Assembly (NCBI GenBank): GCA_963773745.1
Contig: CAVZCL010000005.1
Coordinates: 62,001-126,000, forward strand
DNA length: 64,000 nucleotides
Reading direction: 5' to 3'
Source: UBA5069 sp963773745
GTDB taxonomy: Bacteria > Chloroflexota > Anaerolineae > Caldilineales > Caldilineaceae
In this document: in pieces, positions 20,627-27,691 of the stretch
How positions within the stretch are numbered: position 1 is the first letter of the stretch
Layout: every line of letters starts with the position of its first letter
Made by a program: the position numbers and the translations under genes
The notes under the pieces: model-generated
Told to the model about the DNA's origin: nothing
Seen by the model: the letters and a program-made list of their open reading frames with translations, nothing else
Database searches by the model: none

Positions 20627-20685
20627 CCTGCGCACAGGCGCATAGCGTTTCGTATAACCTGTGCACAGGCGTATAGCGTTTCGTA
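20626..20685 (+). repeat. Pair of 30-bp direct repeats after obg
   Basis: Two adjacent copies of a 30-bp unit with the core GCACAGGCG(C/T)ATAGCGTTTC at 20626-20655 and 20656-20685. The second copy runs into the palindromic element that follows. Each copy contains an internal palindrome (TGTGCACA or close variant). Confidence 0.7.
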
Positions 20686-20760
20686 GCGGCGGCTGAAGCC
20701 GCCGTTCTCGAGGACGCGCTGCGGTCTCCACCTACGGCAGCTAAAGCAGCCGCTACGAAA
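20679..20760. repeat. TTTCGTAGCGGC palindromic element
   Basis: An 82-bp element bounded by inverted TTTCGTAGCGGC / GCCGCTACGAAA. Inside it carries GTTCTCGAGGACGCG, the reverse complement of the internal word in the copy at 44433-44526, so it is the same element in opposite orientation with weaker inner pairing. It lies between obg and nadD. Confidence 0.75.
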
Positions 20761-20822
20761 CACGGCACGCGCAAGAGACACAGCACAGCGCGCAACCCTG
20801 CACCCATGGAGAATGAGACGGC

Positions 20823-21515
20823 ATGAGTGAAAGCCTTGCGCCATCTGCGCCAGTTGTTGAGCAGTTAGGGGTCGGTGCGCCCATCCCTGCCGTCAAGCGG
20901 CGCAAGCGCATTGGCGTCTTTGGCGGCACCTTTGATCCCATCCACATCGGCCACCTCATCCTGGCCGACGAGGCGCACTATCAACTGGACCTGGACGTCA
21001 TCTACCTCGTCCCCGCCGCCGACCCGCCCCACAAGCGCGACCGCCGCCTTACCCCGATTGAGCACCGCCTGCAAATGGCGAAAATTGCCACGGTCGAGAC
21101 CGGCTATCTGCACGTGAGCCGCATGGACGCCGACCGCCCGGGCCCCCACTACACCGCCGACATGGTGCGCCTGCTGCAATTGCAATCCGGCCACGTGGCG
21201 GACCTTTTCTTCCTCATGGGGATGGACAGCCTGCGCGACCTGCCCACCTGGCATGATGCCCAGTGGCTGGTGGACAACTGCACGCTCGTCGCGCTTACCC
21301 GCCACGATGTGACGCTGGACTGGGACGCGCTGGAGGCGGCGTTGCCCGGCGTGGGGCGCAGCGTGATTATCCTTGACATGCCCGAACTCGAGATTGCGAG
21401 CCACCTGATTCAGGAGCGGGTGCGTATGGGGCGCCCCTTTGGTAACCAGGTGCCGCCGGGCGTCGAGAGCTATATCCGCCGCCACGGCCTCTATGGGGCG
21501 AAAGACAGGGAGTAG
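20823..21515 (+). CDS. nadD: Nicotinate-nucleotide adenylyltransferase
   Basis: A 230-residue enzyme that adenylates nicotinate mononucleotide to deamido-NAD+, a step of NAD biosynthesis. The nucleotidyltransferase motif GGTFDPIHIGH is present after a 27-residue N-terminal extension, and VPAADPPHKR and the MGMDSLRDLPTWH strand are typical. The usual ISSTxIR motif is replaced by IASHLIQERVR, a modest divergence. It sits downstream of obg across a repeat-filled gap. The last three sense codons and TAG stop (21504-21515) lie inside the left arm of a 72-bp inverted repeat, so the repeat sets the C-terminus (DRE). Confidence 0.93.
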   Translation: MSESLAPSAPVVEQLGVGAPIPAVKRRKRIGVFGGTFDPIHIGHLILADEAHYQLDLDVIYLVPAADPPHKRDRRLTPIEHRLQMAKIATVETGYLHVSRMDADRPGPHYTADMVRLLQLQSGHVADLFFLMGMDSLRDLPTWHDAQWLVDNCTLVALTRHDVTLDWDALEAALPGVGRSVIILDMPELEIASHLIQERVRMGRPFGNQVPPGVESYIRRHGLYGAKDRE

Positions 21516-21652
21516 GGCATAGGGAGCAGGGAGTAGACAGCGCAAGGATTGAAAACTGACGATTGATGACTGGCGAGCCGGCCAGTCATCAATCGTCAGT
21601 TTTCAATCCTTGCGTTGTCTACTCCCTGCTCCCTATGCCCTACTCCCTGTCT
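21503..21652. repeat. 72-bp inverted repeat filling the nadD / S41-protease convergent gap
   Basis: Arms 21503-21574 and 21581-21652 pair with a single mismatch around a 6-nt loop. They are built of words such as GGGAGTAGGGCATAGGGAGC and TTGAAAACTGACGATTGATG. The left arm contains the nadD stop, and the right arm ends at the base before the S41 stop codon. The structure could end transcription from both sides. Confidence 0.92.
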
Positions 21653-23008
21653 CTACGGCTGCGCGGCGCTCTTGAGCTGCATGATCTGCAGCTTGAGCTG
21701 GAGCAGCGCCGACTTGAACTGCGTGTCGGTGATGGACTTCATGTCCTCGGCGGTCATCTTCTCAAGGTCAAAACTGTCGAGCATGGGAATCTCGGGATCA
21801 AGCTTGACGGTCGCATCGGGCGTCACACCCACGTCCTTAAGCAACTCCTCGTTGGGGGTCAGCCAGTTGGTCACACCCAGGCGCAGCACAGAGCCGTCGC
21901 TCAAATTGTAGGGGCGCAGCACAGTGCCCGTGCCCAGCGTCGTCTGGCCCACAAGGCGCGAGCGCCCATTCTGCTGCAGCGCGCCCGAAAGGATTTCTCC
22001 TGCGCTGGCGGTGCCCTCATTCATCATCGTAATCATGGGAATATCAAGCGCAAGGCCGCCCGCTTTGGCCACATGCTTGTCCAAATCGCCCTGCGCGTTG
22101 CGCTCGTAGAGGATCACCGAATCCTTGGGCAGGAATTGGCTTGCCACGTTGACGGCCTGATGCAGGTAGCCGCCCGGGTTGTTGCGCAAATCGAGCACAA
22201 GGCCCTGGAAGGCGGGGCTGTGGGCGTTGATGGCCTCGAGCGCCTTGATCAGCTCCTTGTCGGTGTCCTCGGCAAACTGGGAGATCTGGAGATAGGCCAG
22301 GTCTGTGCCGGGGATGGGCGCCCAGAGCACGCTGTCCACGTTGATTGTGCCGCGCTGAATCTCCACCTCCACCGGCTCTTCGGCTTCGGGGTGGAGCACC
22401 GTAAGCGTAACGGAGGTGCCAGACGGGCCGCGAATCTTGCTGATGACCTGCCACTCTTCCATGCCGGCAATGTCTTCGCCGTCCACCTCAAGTACAATGT
22501 CGCCTGCCAGCAGTCCGGCCGCTTCTGCAGGCGAGCCGTGGATGGGCGCCACAATGCGGAAGATGCCATCCTCCGAGCCCACGTATGCGCCAATGCCCTC
22601 GAAAGTCCCCTCGAGCGAGCTTGCCTGCTGCTCCGCTTCCTCGGGCGTAAAGAAGGTCGTATGGTTCTCGTCGCCCAGCGTGGCCAGCATGCCGCGGATT
22701 GCGCCATAGGTCATCGCCGTATAGTCAACCATGTCGCGGTCGACAAAGTCATCCGAGACGTGGTTCCAGACTTCCCAGAAGATGTCGAAGCCATCAGGTG
22801 CGTCGGCGGCGCGCACAGGGCGCACAAAGCCGCCTGCGGCCACGCCAACGACGAACGCGGCCAGCATGCCGGCAATGACCAGCAGGGTGAGAATGCCAAA
22901 GCGGCGTGGGCGCGGGCTCTCGGCCGGCGGCGCGGCTTGCGGCGATGAAGATTGCATGTCAAATGCCATAGACTGCTCCAGGCTCCTGGGCGATGGCTGC
23001 TCCATCAC
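21653..23008 (-). CDS. S41-family (CtpA-like) membrane-anchored protease homologue lacking the usual catalytic lysine
   Basis: About 451 residues: a cytoplasmic N-terminus, one membrane anchor (about residues 37-57, FGILTLLVIAGMLAAFVV), a CtpA N-terminal domain, a PDZ domain (around GLLAGDIVLEVDGEDI), and the S41 protease domain. The nucleophile region NEGTASAGEILSGAL has the serine, but the segment that normally reads GKGxxQ is TLGTGTVLRP, so the Lys-Gln pair of classical C-terminal processing proteases is absent. It would act outside the membrane on C-termini of exported proteins, or only bind them. Several Met starts lie close together at the N-terminus. The divergent neighbour is a response regulator 376 bases away. 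Confidence 0.88.
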   Translation of the reverse strand: MMEQPSPRSLEQSMAFDMQSSSPQAAPPAESPRPRRFGILTLLVIAGMLAAFVVGVAAGGFVRPVRAADAPDGFDIFWEVWNHVSDDFVDRDMVDYTAMTYGAIRGMLATLGDENHTTFFTPEEAEQQASSLEGTFEGIGAYVGSEDGIFRIVAPIHGSPAEAAGLLAGDIVLEVDGEDIAGMEEWQVISKIRGPSGTSVTLTVLHPEAEEPVEVEIQRGTINVDSVLWAPIPGTDLAYLQISQFAEDTDKELIKALEAINAHSPAFQGLVLDLRNNPGGYLHQAVNVASQFLPKDSVILYERNAQGDLDKHVAKAGGLALDIPMITMMNEGTASAGEILSGALQQNGRSRLVGQTTLGTGTVLRPYNLSDGSVLRLGVTNWLTPNEELLKDVGVTPDATVKLDPEIPMLDSFDLEKMTAEDMKSITDTQFKSALLQLKLQIMQLKSAAQP

Positions 23009-23384
23009 CCCAAATCAACTGCAGGGCTTTGCGCATGCACACATCCGTGTGAGCCACGGCGCGCACCTGAGCAAGAGTGTTCAGTGTCGCAAAAAAAGAC
23101 AAATTGCACAAACCTTTCTCAGCACGGCTCACTCTGGCAAAGGTTCCCACATCCAAACTTTTCATCCAACTCTCATGGCCCATTTAGCCAATCCGGCCAA
23201 TCCAGCAACTCCAGCCAGTTGCAAAGTAATGGAAGATTTCGTAAGGTTGTGCTTGTATGGCATGATTGACAGTCCAGATAAACGTGACCCAGCGTCTATA
23301 ATTGCTTGCTCACCCATCTGCTCACCCATTGTGCTGCGTTCAGGCCAGCAGGTCGTTCAGTATCCGAAAGGATTCCCCACATTT

Positions 23385-24116
23385 GTGAACGCCACAACCA
23401 CCTACACGCCGACCCAACACCGCATTTTGGTTGTTGACGACGAGGCCGACACACGCACGATGCTCAGTCTACGCCTCCAGCGCGAAGGCTATTCGGTAAC
23501 AGCCGTCGGCTCTGGCGAAGAAGCGCTGGCGCAGGTGCGCCAGGAGGGCGTGCCAAGCCTCGTGCTGCTGGACATCCTGCTGCCCGACATGGATGGCTTT
23601 GCCGTGGCCGGGCAACTGCGCGAAGTGGCCGCTATGCCGATTATTTTCCTCTCGGCGCTCAGCGACACTGAACGCAAGGTGGAGGGTATCAACCTCTACG
23701 CCGAGGATTACGTTACCAAGCCCTTTGCCTTTTCGGAGCTGCTGGCCCGCATTCAACGCGTGCTCGTGCGCTCGTCCAACGGCACCCGTGCCGATCCCGA
23801 GCAGGTGATCGACGAGCAACTGCGCATCAATTTTGCGCAGAACTACGCCGTGCTCAATGACAAGCAACTTACACTCACGCCCACCGAAGTGCGCCTGATA
23901 CATACATTATACAGCAACCGCGGGCGCGTGCTGTCGGCTGGCTTCCTGCTTGCCAAAGCGTGGGAGCCGGCACATGGCGGTACGGTCGAGTCGCTTTGGG
24001 TTCACATTCGGCGTTTGCGCAACAAAATTGAGCCCGATCCTGAAAACCCGCGCTATGTAGTCACCGTGCGCGGCCAGGGCTACTGTTTGCCGCAGCGCAA
24101 CCGCAGCGCAACCTGA
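23385..24116 (+). CDS. OmpR/PhoB-family response regulator
   Basis: About 243 residues with a receiver domain (VVDDE acidic pair, phospho-acceptor Asp in LLDILLPDMDGF, conserved Lys in YVTKPF) and a C-terminal winged helix (LTPTEVRLIHTLYSNRGRV, WVHIRRLRNKIEPDP). It should be phosphorylated by a sensor kinase, but none is adjacent. The frame stays open far upstream into the divergent S41 gene. I prefer the GTG at 23385 because the receiver domain begins about 15 residues later. The 376-base divergent region 23009-23384 holds a TATAAT at 23297 but no convincing -35. A 22-bp hairpin follows the gene. Confidence 0.85.
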   Translation: MNATTTYTPTQHRILVVDDEADTRTMLSLRLQREGYSVTAVGSGEEALAQVRQEGVPSLVLLDILLPDMDGFAVAGQLREVAAMPIIFLSALSDTERKVEGINLYAEDYVTKPFAFSELLARIQRVLVRSSNGTRADPEQVIDEQLRINFAQNYAVLNDKQLTLTPTEVRLIHTLYSNRGRVLSAGFLLAKAWEPAHGGTVESLWVHIRRLRNKIEPDPENPRYVVTVRGQGYCLPQRNRSAT

Positions 24117-24126
24117 AGTAATGAAA

Positions 24127-24175
24127 GCGCCAGGCAACAGCCTCAACGCAAAACGTTGAGGCTGTTGCCTGGCGC
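24127..24175 (+). terminator. 22-bp perfect hairpin between the response regulator and rex
   Basis: Arms 24127-24148 and 24154-24175 (GCGCCAGGCAACAGCCTCAA plus two bases) with a 5-nt loop, starting 11 bases after the response-regulator stop. No U-tract follows. The stem separates that gene from the rex promoter. Confidence 0.7.
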
Positions 24176-24183
24176 GTGCACGT

Positions 24184-24201
24184 TTGTGATTGCAAGTACA
24201 A
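24184..24201 (+). promoter_or_regulatory. Possible degenerate Rex autoregulatory site
   Basis: TTGTGATTGCAAGTACAA has a good left half-site (TTGTGA) and a weaker right half (GTACAA) at Rex spacing. It overlaps the -35 of the rex promoter. Rex commonly regulates itself, but the right half is poor, so this is tentative. Confidence 0.35.
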
Positions 24202-24219
24202 TCGCGGCTATGATACAAT
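24190..24219 (+). promoter_or_regulatory. Sigma-70-type promoter of rex
   Basis: TTGCAA (24190-24195), an 18-bp spacer and TACAAT (24214-24219), giving a predicted start near 24226 and a leader of about 60 bases before the rex ATG. Confidence 0.6.
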
Positions 24220-24288
24220 CCGCGCAGAGTCCATGTCTCAGTTCATCACACGTATCGCCCACCCTCACATCTGCCAGGTCACGCACAA

Positions 24289-24966
24289 ATGAACGAACCG
24301 CTGCACAAGGCGCAATCAGAGAACGGCGTGCGAGGCGACATCCCGGACATTGTGATTGGGCGTCTGCCTATTTACCTGCGCACGCTCAAGCTGCTGATGG
24401 AGCGCGGCAGCGAGGTAACGTCGAGCCATGAGCTGGGCGAGCTGCTTGGCATCTCTTCGGCGCAAATCCGCAAGGACTTGAGCCACTTTGGCGAGTTTGG
24501 CAAGCAGGGCACGGGCTACAATATCCCCTTCCTCAACAAGCAGTTGGAAAAGATTCTCAAGGTTGATTGCGTGTGGCCCGTGATCATGGTGGGCGCAGGC
24601 AACCTGGGTACGGCGCTGGCCAGCTACAACGGCTTCGAGAATCGGGGCTTTCGCATTGTGGCGCTCTTTGACAGCGCGCCCGACAAAATCGGCCAGGAGC
24701 TGGGCGCAATCACAGTAAAGCCGCTGGAAGAGATTCCGGCTGTCGTGCAGAGCACCCGTTGCCAGGTCGCGGTGCTGGCCGTGCCGGCGGCCGCCGCGCA
24801 GGCGGTATCGGAGCTGCTGATTGAAAGTGGCATCACCAGCATCCTCTGCTATGCGCCCATAACGCTCAGCGTGCCGGCGCGGGTGCGGGTGGAGTACATT
24901 GACCCCGTAATTCACTTCCAGCACATGACCTACTACTTGCGCAAGGGCTGCATCGAGGAAGAGTAG
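24289..24966 (+). CDS. rex: Redox-sensing transcriptional repressor Rex
   Basis: A 225-residue Rex protein with an N-terminal winged helix (SAQIRKDLSHFGEFGKQGTGY) and a Rossmann domain (VGAGNLGTALASY) that binds NADH/NAD+, ending with the domain-swapped helix. It represses respiration and fermentation genes while the NADH/NAD+ ratio is low and releases DNA when NADH rises. A near-consensus site lies upstream of the P-type ATPase (14112-14129), and a degenerate one overlaps its own promoter. The stop codon at 24964-24966 is followed directly by a long inverted repeat shared with the convergent rsmG gene. Confidence 0.95.
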   Translation: MNEPLHKAQSENGVRGDIPDIVIGRLPIYLRTLKLLMERGSEVTSSHELGELLGISSAQIRKDLSHFGEFGKQGTGYNIPFLNKQLEKILKVDCVWPVIMVGAGNLGTALASYNGFENRGFRIVALFDSAPDKIGQELGAITVKPLEEIPAVVQSTRCQVAVLAVPAAAAQAVSELLIESGITSILCYAPITLSVPARVRVEYIDPVIHFQHMTYYLRKGCIEEE

Positions 24967-25109
24967 CTGCGCCGCTGAAATACGACGCGAAGGCGCAAAG
25001 TCGCAAAGAAAAGCAACAGCAAGGAAAAATGGTGTCAATCACCATGCTTTTCCTTGCTGTTGCTTTTCTTTGCGACTTTGCGCCTTCGCGTCGTATTTCA
25101 GCGGCGCAG
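24967..25109. repeat. Inverted repeat of about 68 bp between convergent rex and rsmG
   Basis: Arms 24967-25034 and 25040-25109 pair with only a 2-nt bulge around a 5-nt loop. They contain words such as GCGAAGGCGCAAAGTCGCAA and AAGCAACAGCAAGG. The element begins at the first base after the rex stop codon and ends 11 bases before that of rsmG. Confidence 0.92.
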
Positions 25110-25120
25110 GTGCATCCTGG

Positions 25121-25897
25121 TTAGGCCAGCGGCTTTGTACGCGCCAGCCCCTGCCCGCGTGGGTATTGCCTGAGTGTGGGCTTGAGCTTGCGCACGAGCA
25201 GCAGGAAGCGCTGCTCATCAAGGAAGGGCACCTTAAGGGGAGCCATGCGCGTGGTTTCGCCGCCCAGCAGCTCAATCGCCTTGCGTGCGTCAATGAACTC
25301 CTGCGCCGCGTTGGACCCCTTGTAGATGACGGCAAAGCCGTTGGGCCGCACGAGGGGGAGCAGGTACTCCACCAGCGTGTTGAGGGGCGCAACTGCGCGC
25401 GCCGTAACCAGATCAAAGCGCTCGCGAAAGGCGGCCTGTTGCCCCAGCTCCTCGGCGCGCCCCTGAACGACAGCCACCTGCGTCAACGCCAGCTCCTCCA
25501 CAAGCTGGTTGAGGAAGAGCACCTTCTTGCCGGTTCCATCTACAAGGGTGAGCTTGAGCGACGGCAGTAGAATCTTGAGAGGCACGCCGGGGAAGCCTGC
25601 GCCCGTGCCCACATCCACCAGGTGCAGCGATCGCGCGGCTGCAGCTGCACTGCCCAGCTCGCCCGCCGTCGGAGGCCAGCCTGCGAGGCTGTCGAGGAAG
25701 TGCTTGGTCTGCACGCCCTCAAGGTCGGTAATCGCTGTGAGGTTAAAGCGCTGGTTCCATTCGGTGAGCGCGCGATAGTAGATTGCAAACTGTTCGAGCT
25801 GGCGCGGGGTCAGCGCCAGCCCCATCTGCGCGCAGCCCTGCTCCAGCAGAGGCAGTGCGGGCAGATCGGTATCGGCAGAGAGTTGATTGTTGCTCAT
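25121..25897 (-). CDS. rsmG: 16S rRNA (guanine527-N7)-methyltransferase RsmG
   Basis: About 258 residues of the GidB/RsmG family, which uses S-adenosylmethionine to methylate G527 in the 530 loop of 16S rRNA. Motifs are the SAM loop VDVGTGAGFPGVPLKI, LVDGTGKKVLFL, and GRAEELG, with RFDLVTARAVAPL later. The ATG at 25897 (MSNNQLSA) starts eight bases after an extended -10 box (TGGTACAAT on the minus strand), so its mRNA is probably leaderless. An upstream frame start at 25915 overlaps that box and is unlikely. It converges on rex across an inverted repeat. Confidence 0.94.
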   Translation of the reverse strand: MSNNQLSADTDLPALPLLEQGCAQMGLALTPRQLEQFAIYYRALTEWNQRFNLTAITDLEGVQTKHFLDSLAGWPPTAGELGSAAAAARSLHLVDVGTGAGFPGVPLKILLPSLKLTLVDGTGKKVLFLNQLVEELALTQVAVVQGRAEELGQQAAFRERFDLVTARAVAPLNTLVEYLLPLVRPNGFAVIYKGSNAAQEFIDARKAIELLGGETTRMAPLKVPFLDEQRFLLLVRKLKPTLRQYPRGQGLARTKPLA

Positions 25898-25905
25898 GGG
25901 AGACA

Positions 25906-25914
25906 ATTGTACCA
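25906..25914 (-). promoter_or_regulatory. Extended -10 box giving a probable leaderless rsmG mRNA
   Basis: On the minus strand TGG-TACAAT ends eight bases before the rsmG ATG, so the first transcribed base should fall at or next to the start codon. No Shine-Dalgarno sequence is present. Confidence 0.5.
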
Positions 25915-25920
25915 CGTGGG

Positions 25921-26052
25921 GGTGTGGGGTATAGGTGAAGCGAGGCTTCCGATTTTGGAAACCTCGCTTCGGGTCCGCGCATGGGAAACTCAGGCCAACC
26001 GAAGCGAGGTTTCCAACAATCGGAAGCCTCGCTTCACCTATACCCCCACACC
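25921..26052. repeat. Nested inverted repeat between divergent rsmG and the DtxR-family gene
   Basis: Arms of 52 and 54 nt (25921-25972 and 25999-26052) pair with two single-nt bulges around a 26-nt loop. Each arm contains its own inverted words GAAGCGAGGCTTCC and GGAAACCTCGCTTC, so a branched cruciform is possible. Unlike most others in this window, it lies in a divergent promoter region. Confidence 0.85.
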
Positions 26053-26061
26053 CGATATAAA

Positions 26062-26093
26062 TTGACAGCGCGCAGCGCGCGCTGTTCTATAAT
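26062..26093 (+). promoter_or_regulatory. Candidate promoter of the DtxR-family gene with a 20-bp palindromic spacer
   Basis: Perfect hexamers TTGACA (26062-26067) and TATAAT (26088-26093) are separated by 20 bp, longer than the usual 17. The spacer contains GCGCGCAGCGCGCGC. An A/T-rich stretch, TTTCTAAGGTATATCATAA, follows and might hold the regulator's own operator. Confidence 0.45.
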
Positions 26094-26188
26094 CGAGACA
26101 ATATTTCTAAGGTATATCATAAAAATTCGTCACCTCGAGGGCCCAGGTGTAGTCCGGCGGGTGGCGCAGTAGCAATGTGGCAGCAACC

Positions 26189-26998
26189 ATGCAAACTTTT
26201 TGTGGCTTGACAACCGATGGCATGCTCGAATATCTGGCGGCCATCTACAAACTGATTGAGGGCGAGGACGCGGCGACGGCGCTCCAGAAGGTCACCACCA
26301 CCGCGCTCTCCGAGAAGATGCGTGTCTCACCGGCGGCGGCCAGCAGCATGCTCAAGCGGCTGGAAGAGACGGGCTTTGTTGAGCGCTCGAGCGTGGACGG
26401 CATCACCCTCACGCAGCAGGGCGTGCTGGCCGCGCTGCAACTGATTCGTCGCCACCGCCTGCTCGAGGTCTTCCTCATTCAGGTCATGGGCTTTACATGG
26501 GATCAGGTGGACAGCGAGGCGCACCGGCTGGAGCACGACATCAGCAGCGCATTTGAGGAGCGCATGGACGCGCTCTGCGGCTACCCCACCCACTGCCCTC
26601 ATGGCGATCCAATTCCCACCAAGGATGGCGTGCTGCCGGTGGAAACGCTGCTGCCGCTGCCTGCGCTCAAACCCGGGCAGGCGGGCGTGCTGCGGCGCGT
26701 GGGCACGCGCGATGCGCGCGTGCTGCGCTATCTGACGCGCCTCTCGCTGGAGCCCGGCCAGGGCCTGCGCATGGTGGAGGTTGCCCCCTTCCGCGGCCCC
26801 GTGACAATGGAGTTGCTGGCTGACCTGCCGGCCGCGCCGAACGGCAATGCGAGCAACGGCAGCGCGCCGAACGGCAGCGCGCCGAACGGCAGCACGAGCA
26901 ACGGCAGCGCGAGCAACGGAGACGCACCGGTCAACACCCAGATTCTGGGCCACGAACTGGCGGAGCAGCTCTTTGTGCTGCCCGTCTCCCACTCCTGA
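26189..26998 (+). CDS. DtxR/MntR-family metal-dependent regulator with a pentapeptide-repeat linker
   Basis: About 270 residues: an N-terminal winged helix (MLEYLAAIYKL, MRVSPAAASSMLKRLEETG), a dimerisation and metal-binding domain (RHRLLEVFLIQVMGF, EAHRLEHDISSAFEERM, CGYPTHCPHG), and a C-terminal FeoA/SH3-like domain. Members sense Mn2+ or Fe2+ and repress uptake genes. The C-terminal domain is interrupted by six copies of A-(P/S)-N-G-(S/N/D) encoded by a 15-bp DNA repeat at 26834-26923. The ATG at 26189 was chosen; a GTG at 26177 and an ATG at 26222 are alternatives. No metal transporter is adjacent, so its targets lie elsewhere. Confidence 0.85.
   Translation: MQTFCGLTTDGMLEYLAAIYKLIEGEDAATALQKVTTTALSEKMRVSPAAASSMLKRLEETGFVERSSVDGITLTQQGVLAALQLIRRHRLLEVFLIQVMGFTWDQVDSEAHRLEHDISSAFEERMDALCGYPTHCPHGDPIPTKDGVLPVETLLPLPALKPGQAGVLRRVGTRDARVLRYLTRLSLEPGQGLRMVEVAPFRGPVTMELLADLPAAPNGNASNGSAPNGSAPNGSTSNGSASNGDAPVNTQILGHELAEQLFVLPVSHS
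26834..26923 (+). repeat. Six 15-bp in-frame coding repeats
   Basis: Six consecutive 15-bp units such as GCGCCGAACGGCAGC encode A-P/S-N-G-S/N/D within the DtxR-family gene. The unit length keeps the frame, so copy number can change without breaking the protein. Confidence 0.9.
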
Positions 26999-27043
26999 AC
27001 TGCTCGCACTCCTGAACTGCTCATACTCCGGAATTGCAGCCAG

Positions 27044-27475
27044 ATGAAGACAACGTACTACGAATCTGCGGGTGGCGTGGTCATCCACAACGGTCAGATG
27101 CTGCTGCTGGACAGACCGGGCCGCGGCGAAGTGCGCCTGCCCAAGGGACACATTGACCCGGGTGAGAGCCCTGCCATGGCCGCTGTGCGCGAGACCACCG
27201 AAGAGAGCGGTTACTCGGATCTTGAGATAGTGGCCGATTTAGGCATGCAGGATGTGGAGTTCGTCAATGGCAACAAGCAGGTTGTGCGCACAGAGCATTA
27301 TTTCCTGCTGCAGCTTGTGAGCGACCGCATGATGCGCCGCACGGAAAACGATGCCGCCCAGTTCAGTGTGCTGTGGGTGGACGTGGCCGAAGCCGTGGAA
27401 CGATTGACCTTCGCCGCCGAGCAGGATGTGGCCACGCGTGCGATTGCGGCCCACGCAGCAATGGACAATGCGTAA
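27044..27475 (+). CDS. NUDIX hydrolase
   Basis: A 143-residue NUDIX protein. The Nudix box runs from GHIDPGES to RETTEESG (pattern G-x5-E-x7-R-E-x2-E-E-x-G), giving the Mg2+ site that cleaves nucleoside diphosphates linked to another moiety. The N-terminal ESAGGVVIHNGQMLLLDR strand and a KGH before the box resemble MutT/Ap4A-type housecleaning members, but the substrate is not predictable. It lies 45 bases after the DtxR-family gene and may be co-transcribed. A textbook terminator follows. Confidence 0.9.
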   Translation: MKTTYYESAGGVVIHNGQMLLLDRPGRGEVRLPKGHIDPGESPAMAAVRETTEESGYSDLEIVADLGMQDVEFVNGNKQVVRTEHYFLLQLVSDRMMRRTENDAAQFSVLWVDVAEAVERLTFAAEQDVATRAIAAHAAMDNA

Positions 27476-27500
27476 GAAAGAAGCACACGCCCCAAACAGA

Positions 27501-27537
27501 AAGAGGCGGCGCCATAACGGCGCCGCCTCTTCTTTTT
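27501..27537 (+). terminator. Rho-independent terminator after the NUDIX gene
   Basis: A 13-bp perfect stem (27501-27513 with 27519-27531, arm AAGAGGCGGCGCC), 5-nt loop, followed by CTTTTTT. A clear intrinsic terminator. Confidence 0.95.
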
Positions 27538-27691
27538 TCAGGCCATGCACTGCGTATTGGAGACTGCACCTACCCGCGTACCAGACCTGCCCATGCACAG
27601 GGCTTGCCCATGTACGGGGCCTGCCCGCGCAACATTATGCGTTGCAACGCATAGCGCCGCCTTGCTGACAGCCTGCGCTTCAACAACCCGT

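Noticed and set aside
21503..21652. Palindromes as an assembly fold-back artefact
   Set aside because: Several palindromes contain mismatches or bulges between arms (one mismatch here, a 2-nt bulge at 25045), and their arms include true gene ends. An exact fold-back would be perfect. The perfect one at 50131-50212 still deserves a read check.
23266..23302. TTGACA and TATAAT as a promoter for the response regulator
   Set aside because: The hexamers are perfect, but the spacer is 25 bp, too long for a sigma-70 promoter. TATAAT alone may still be used.
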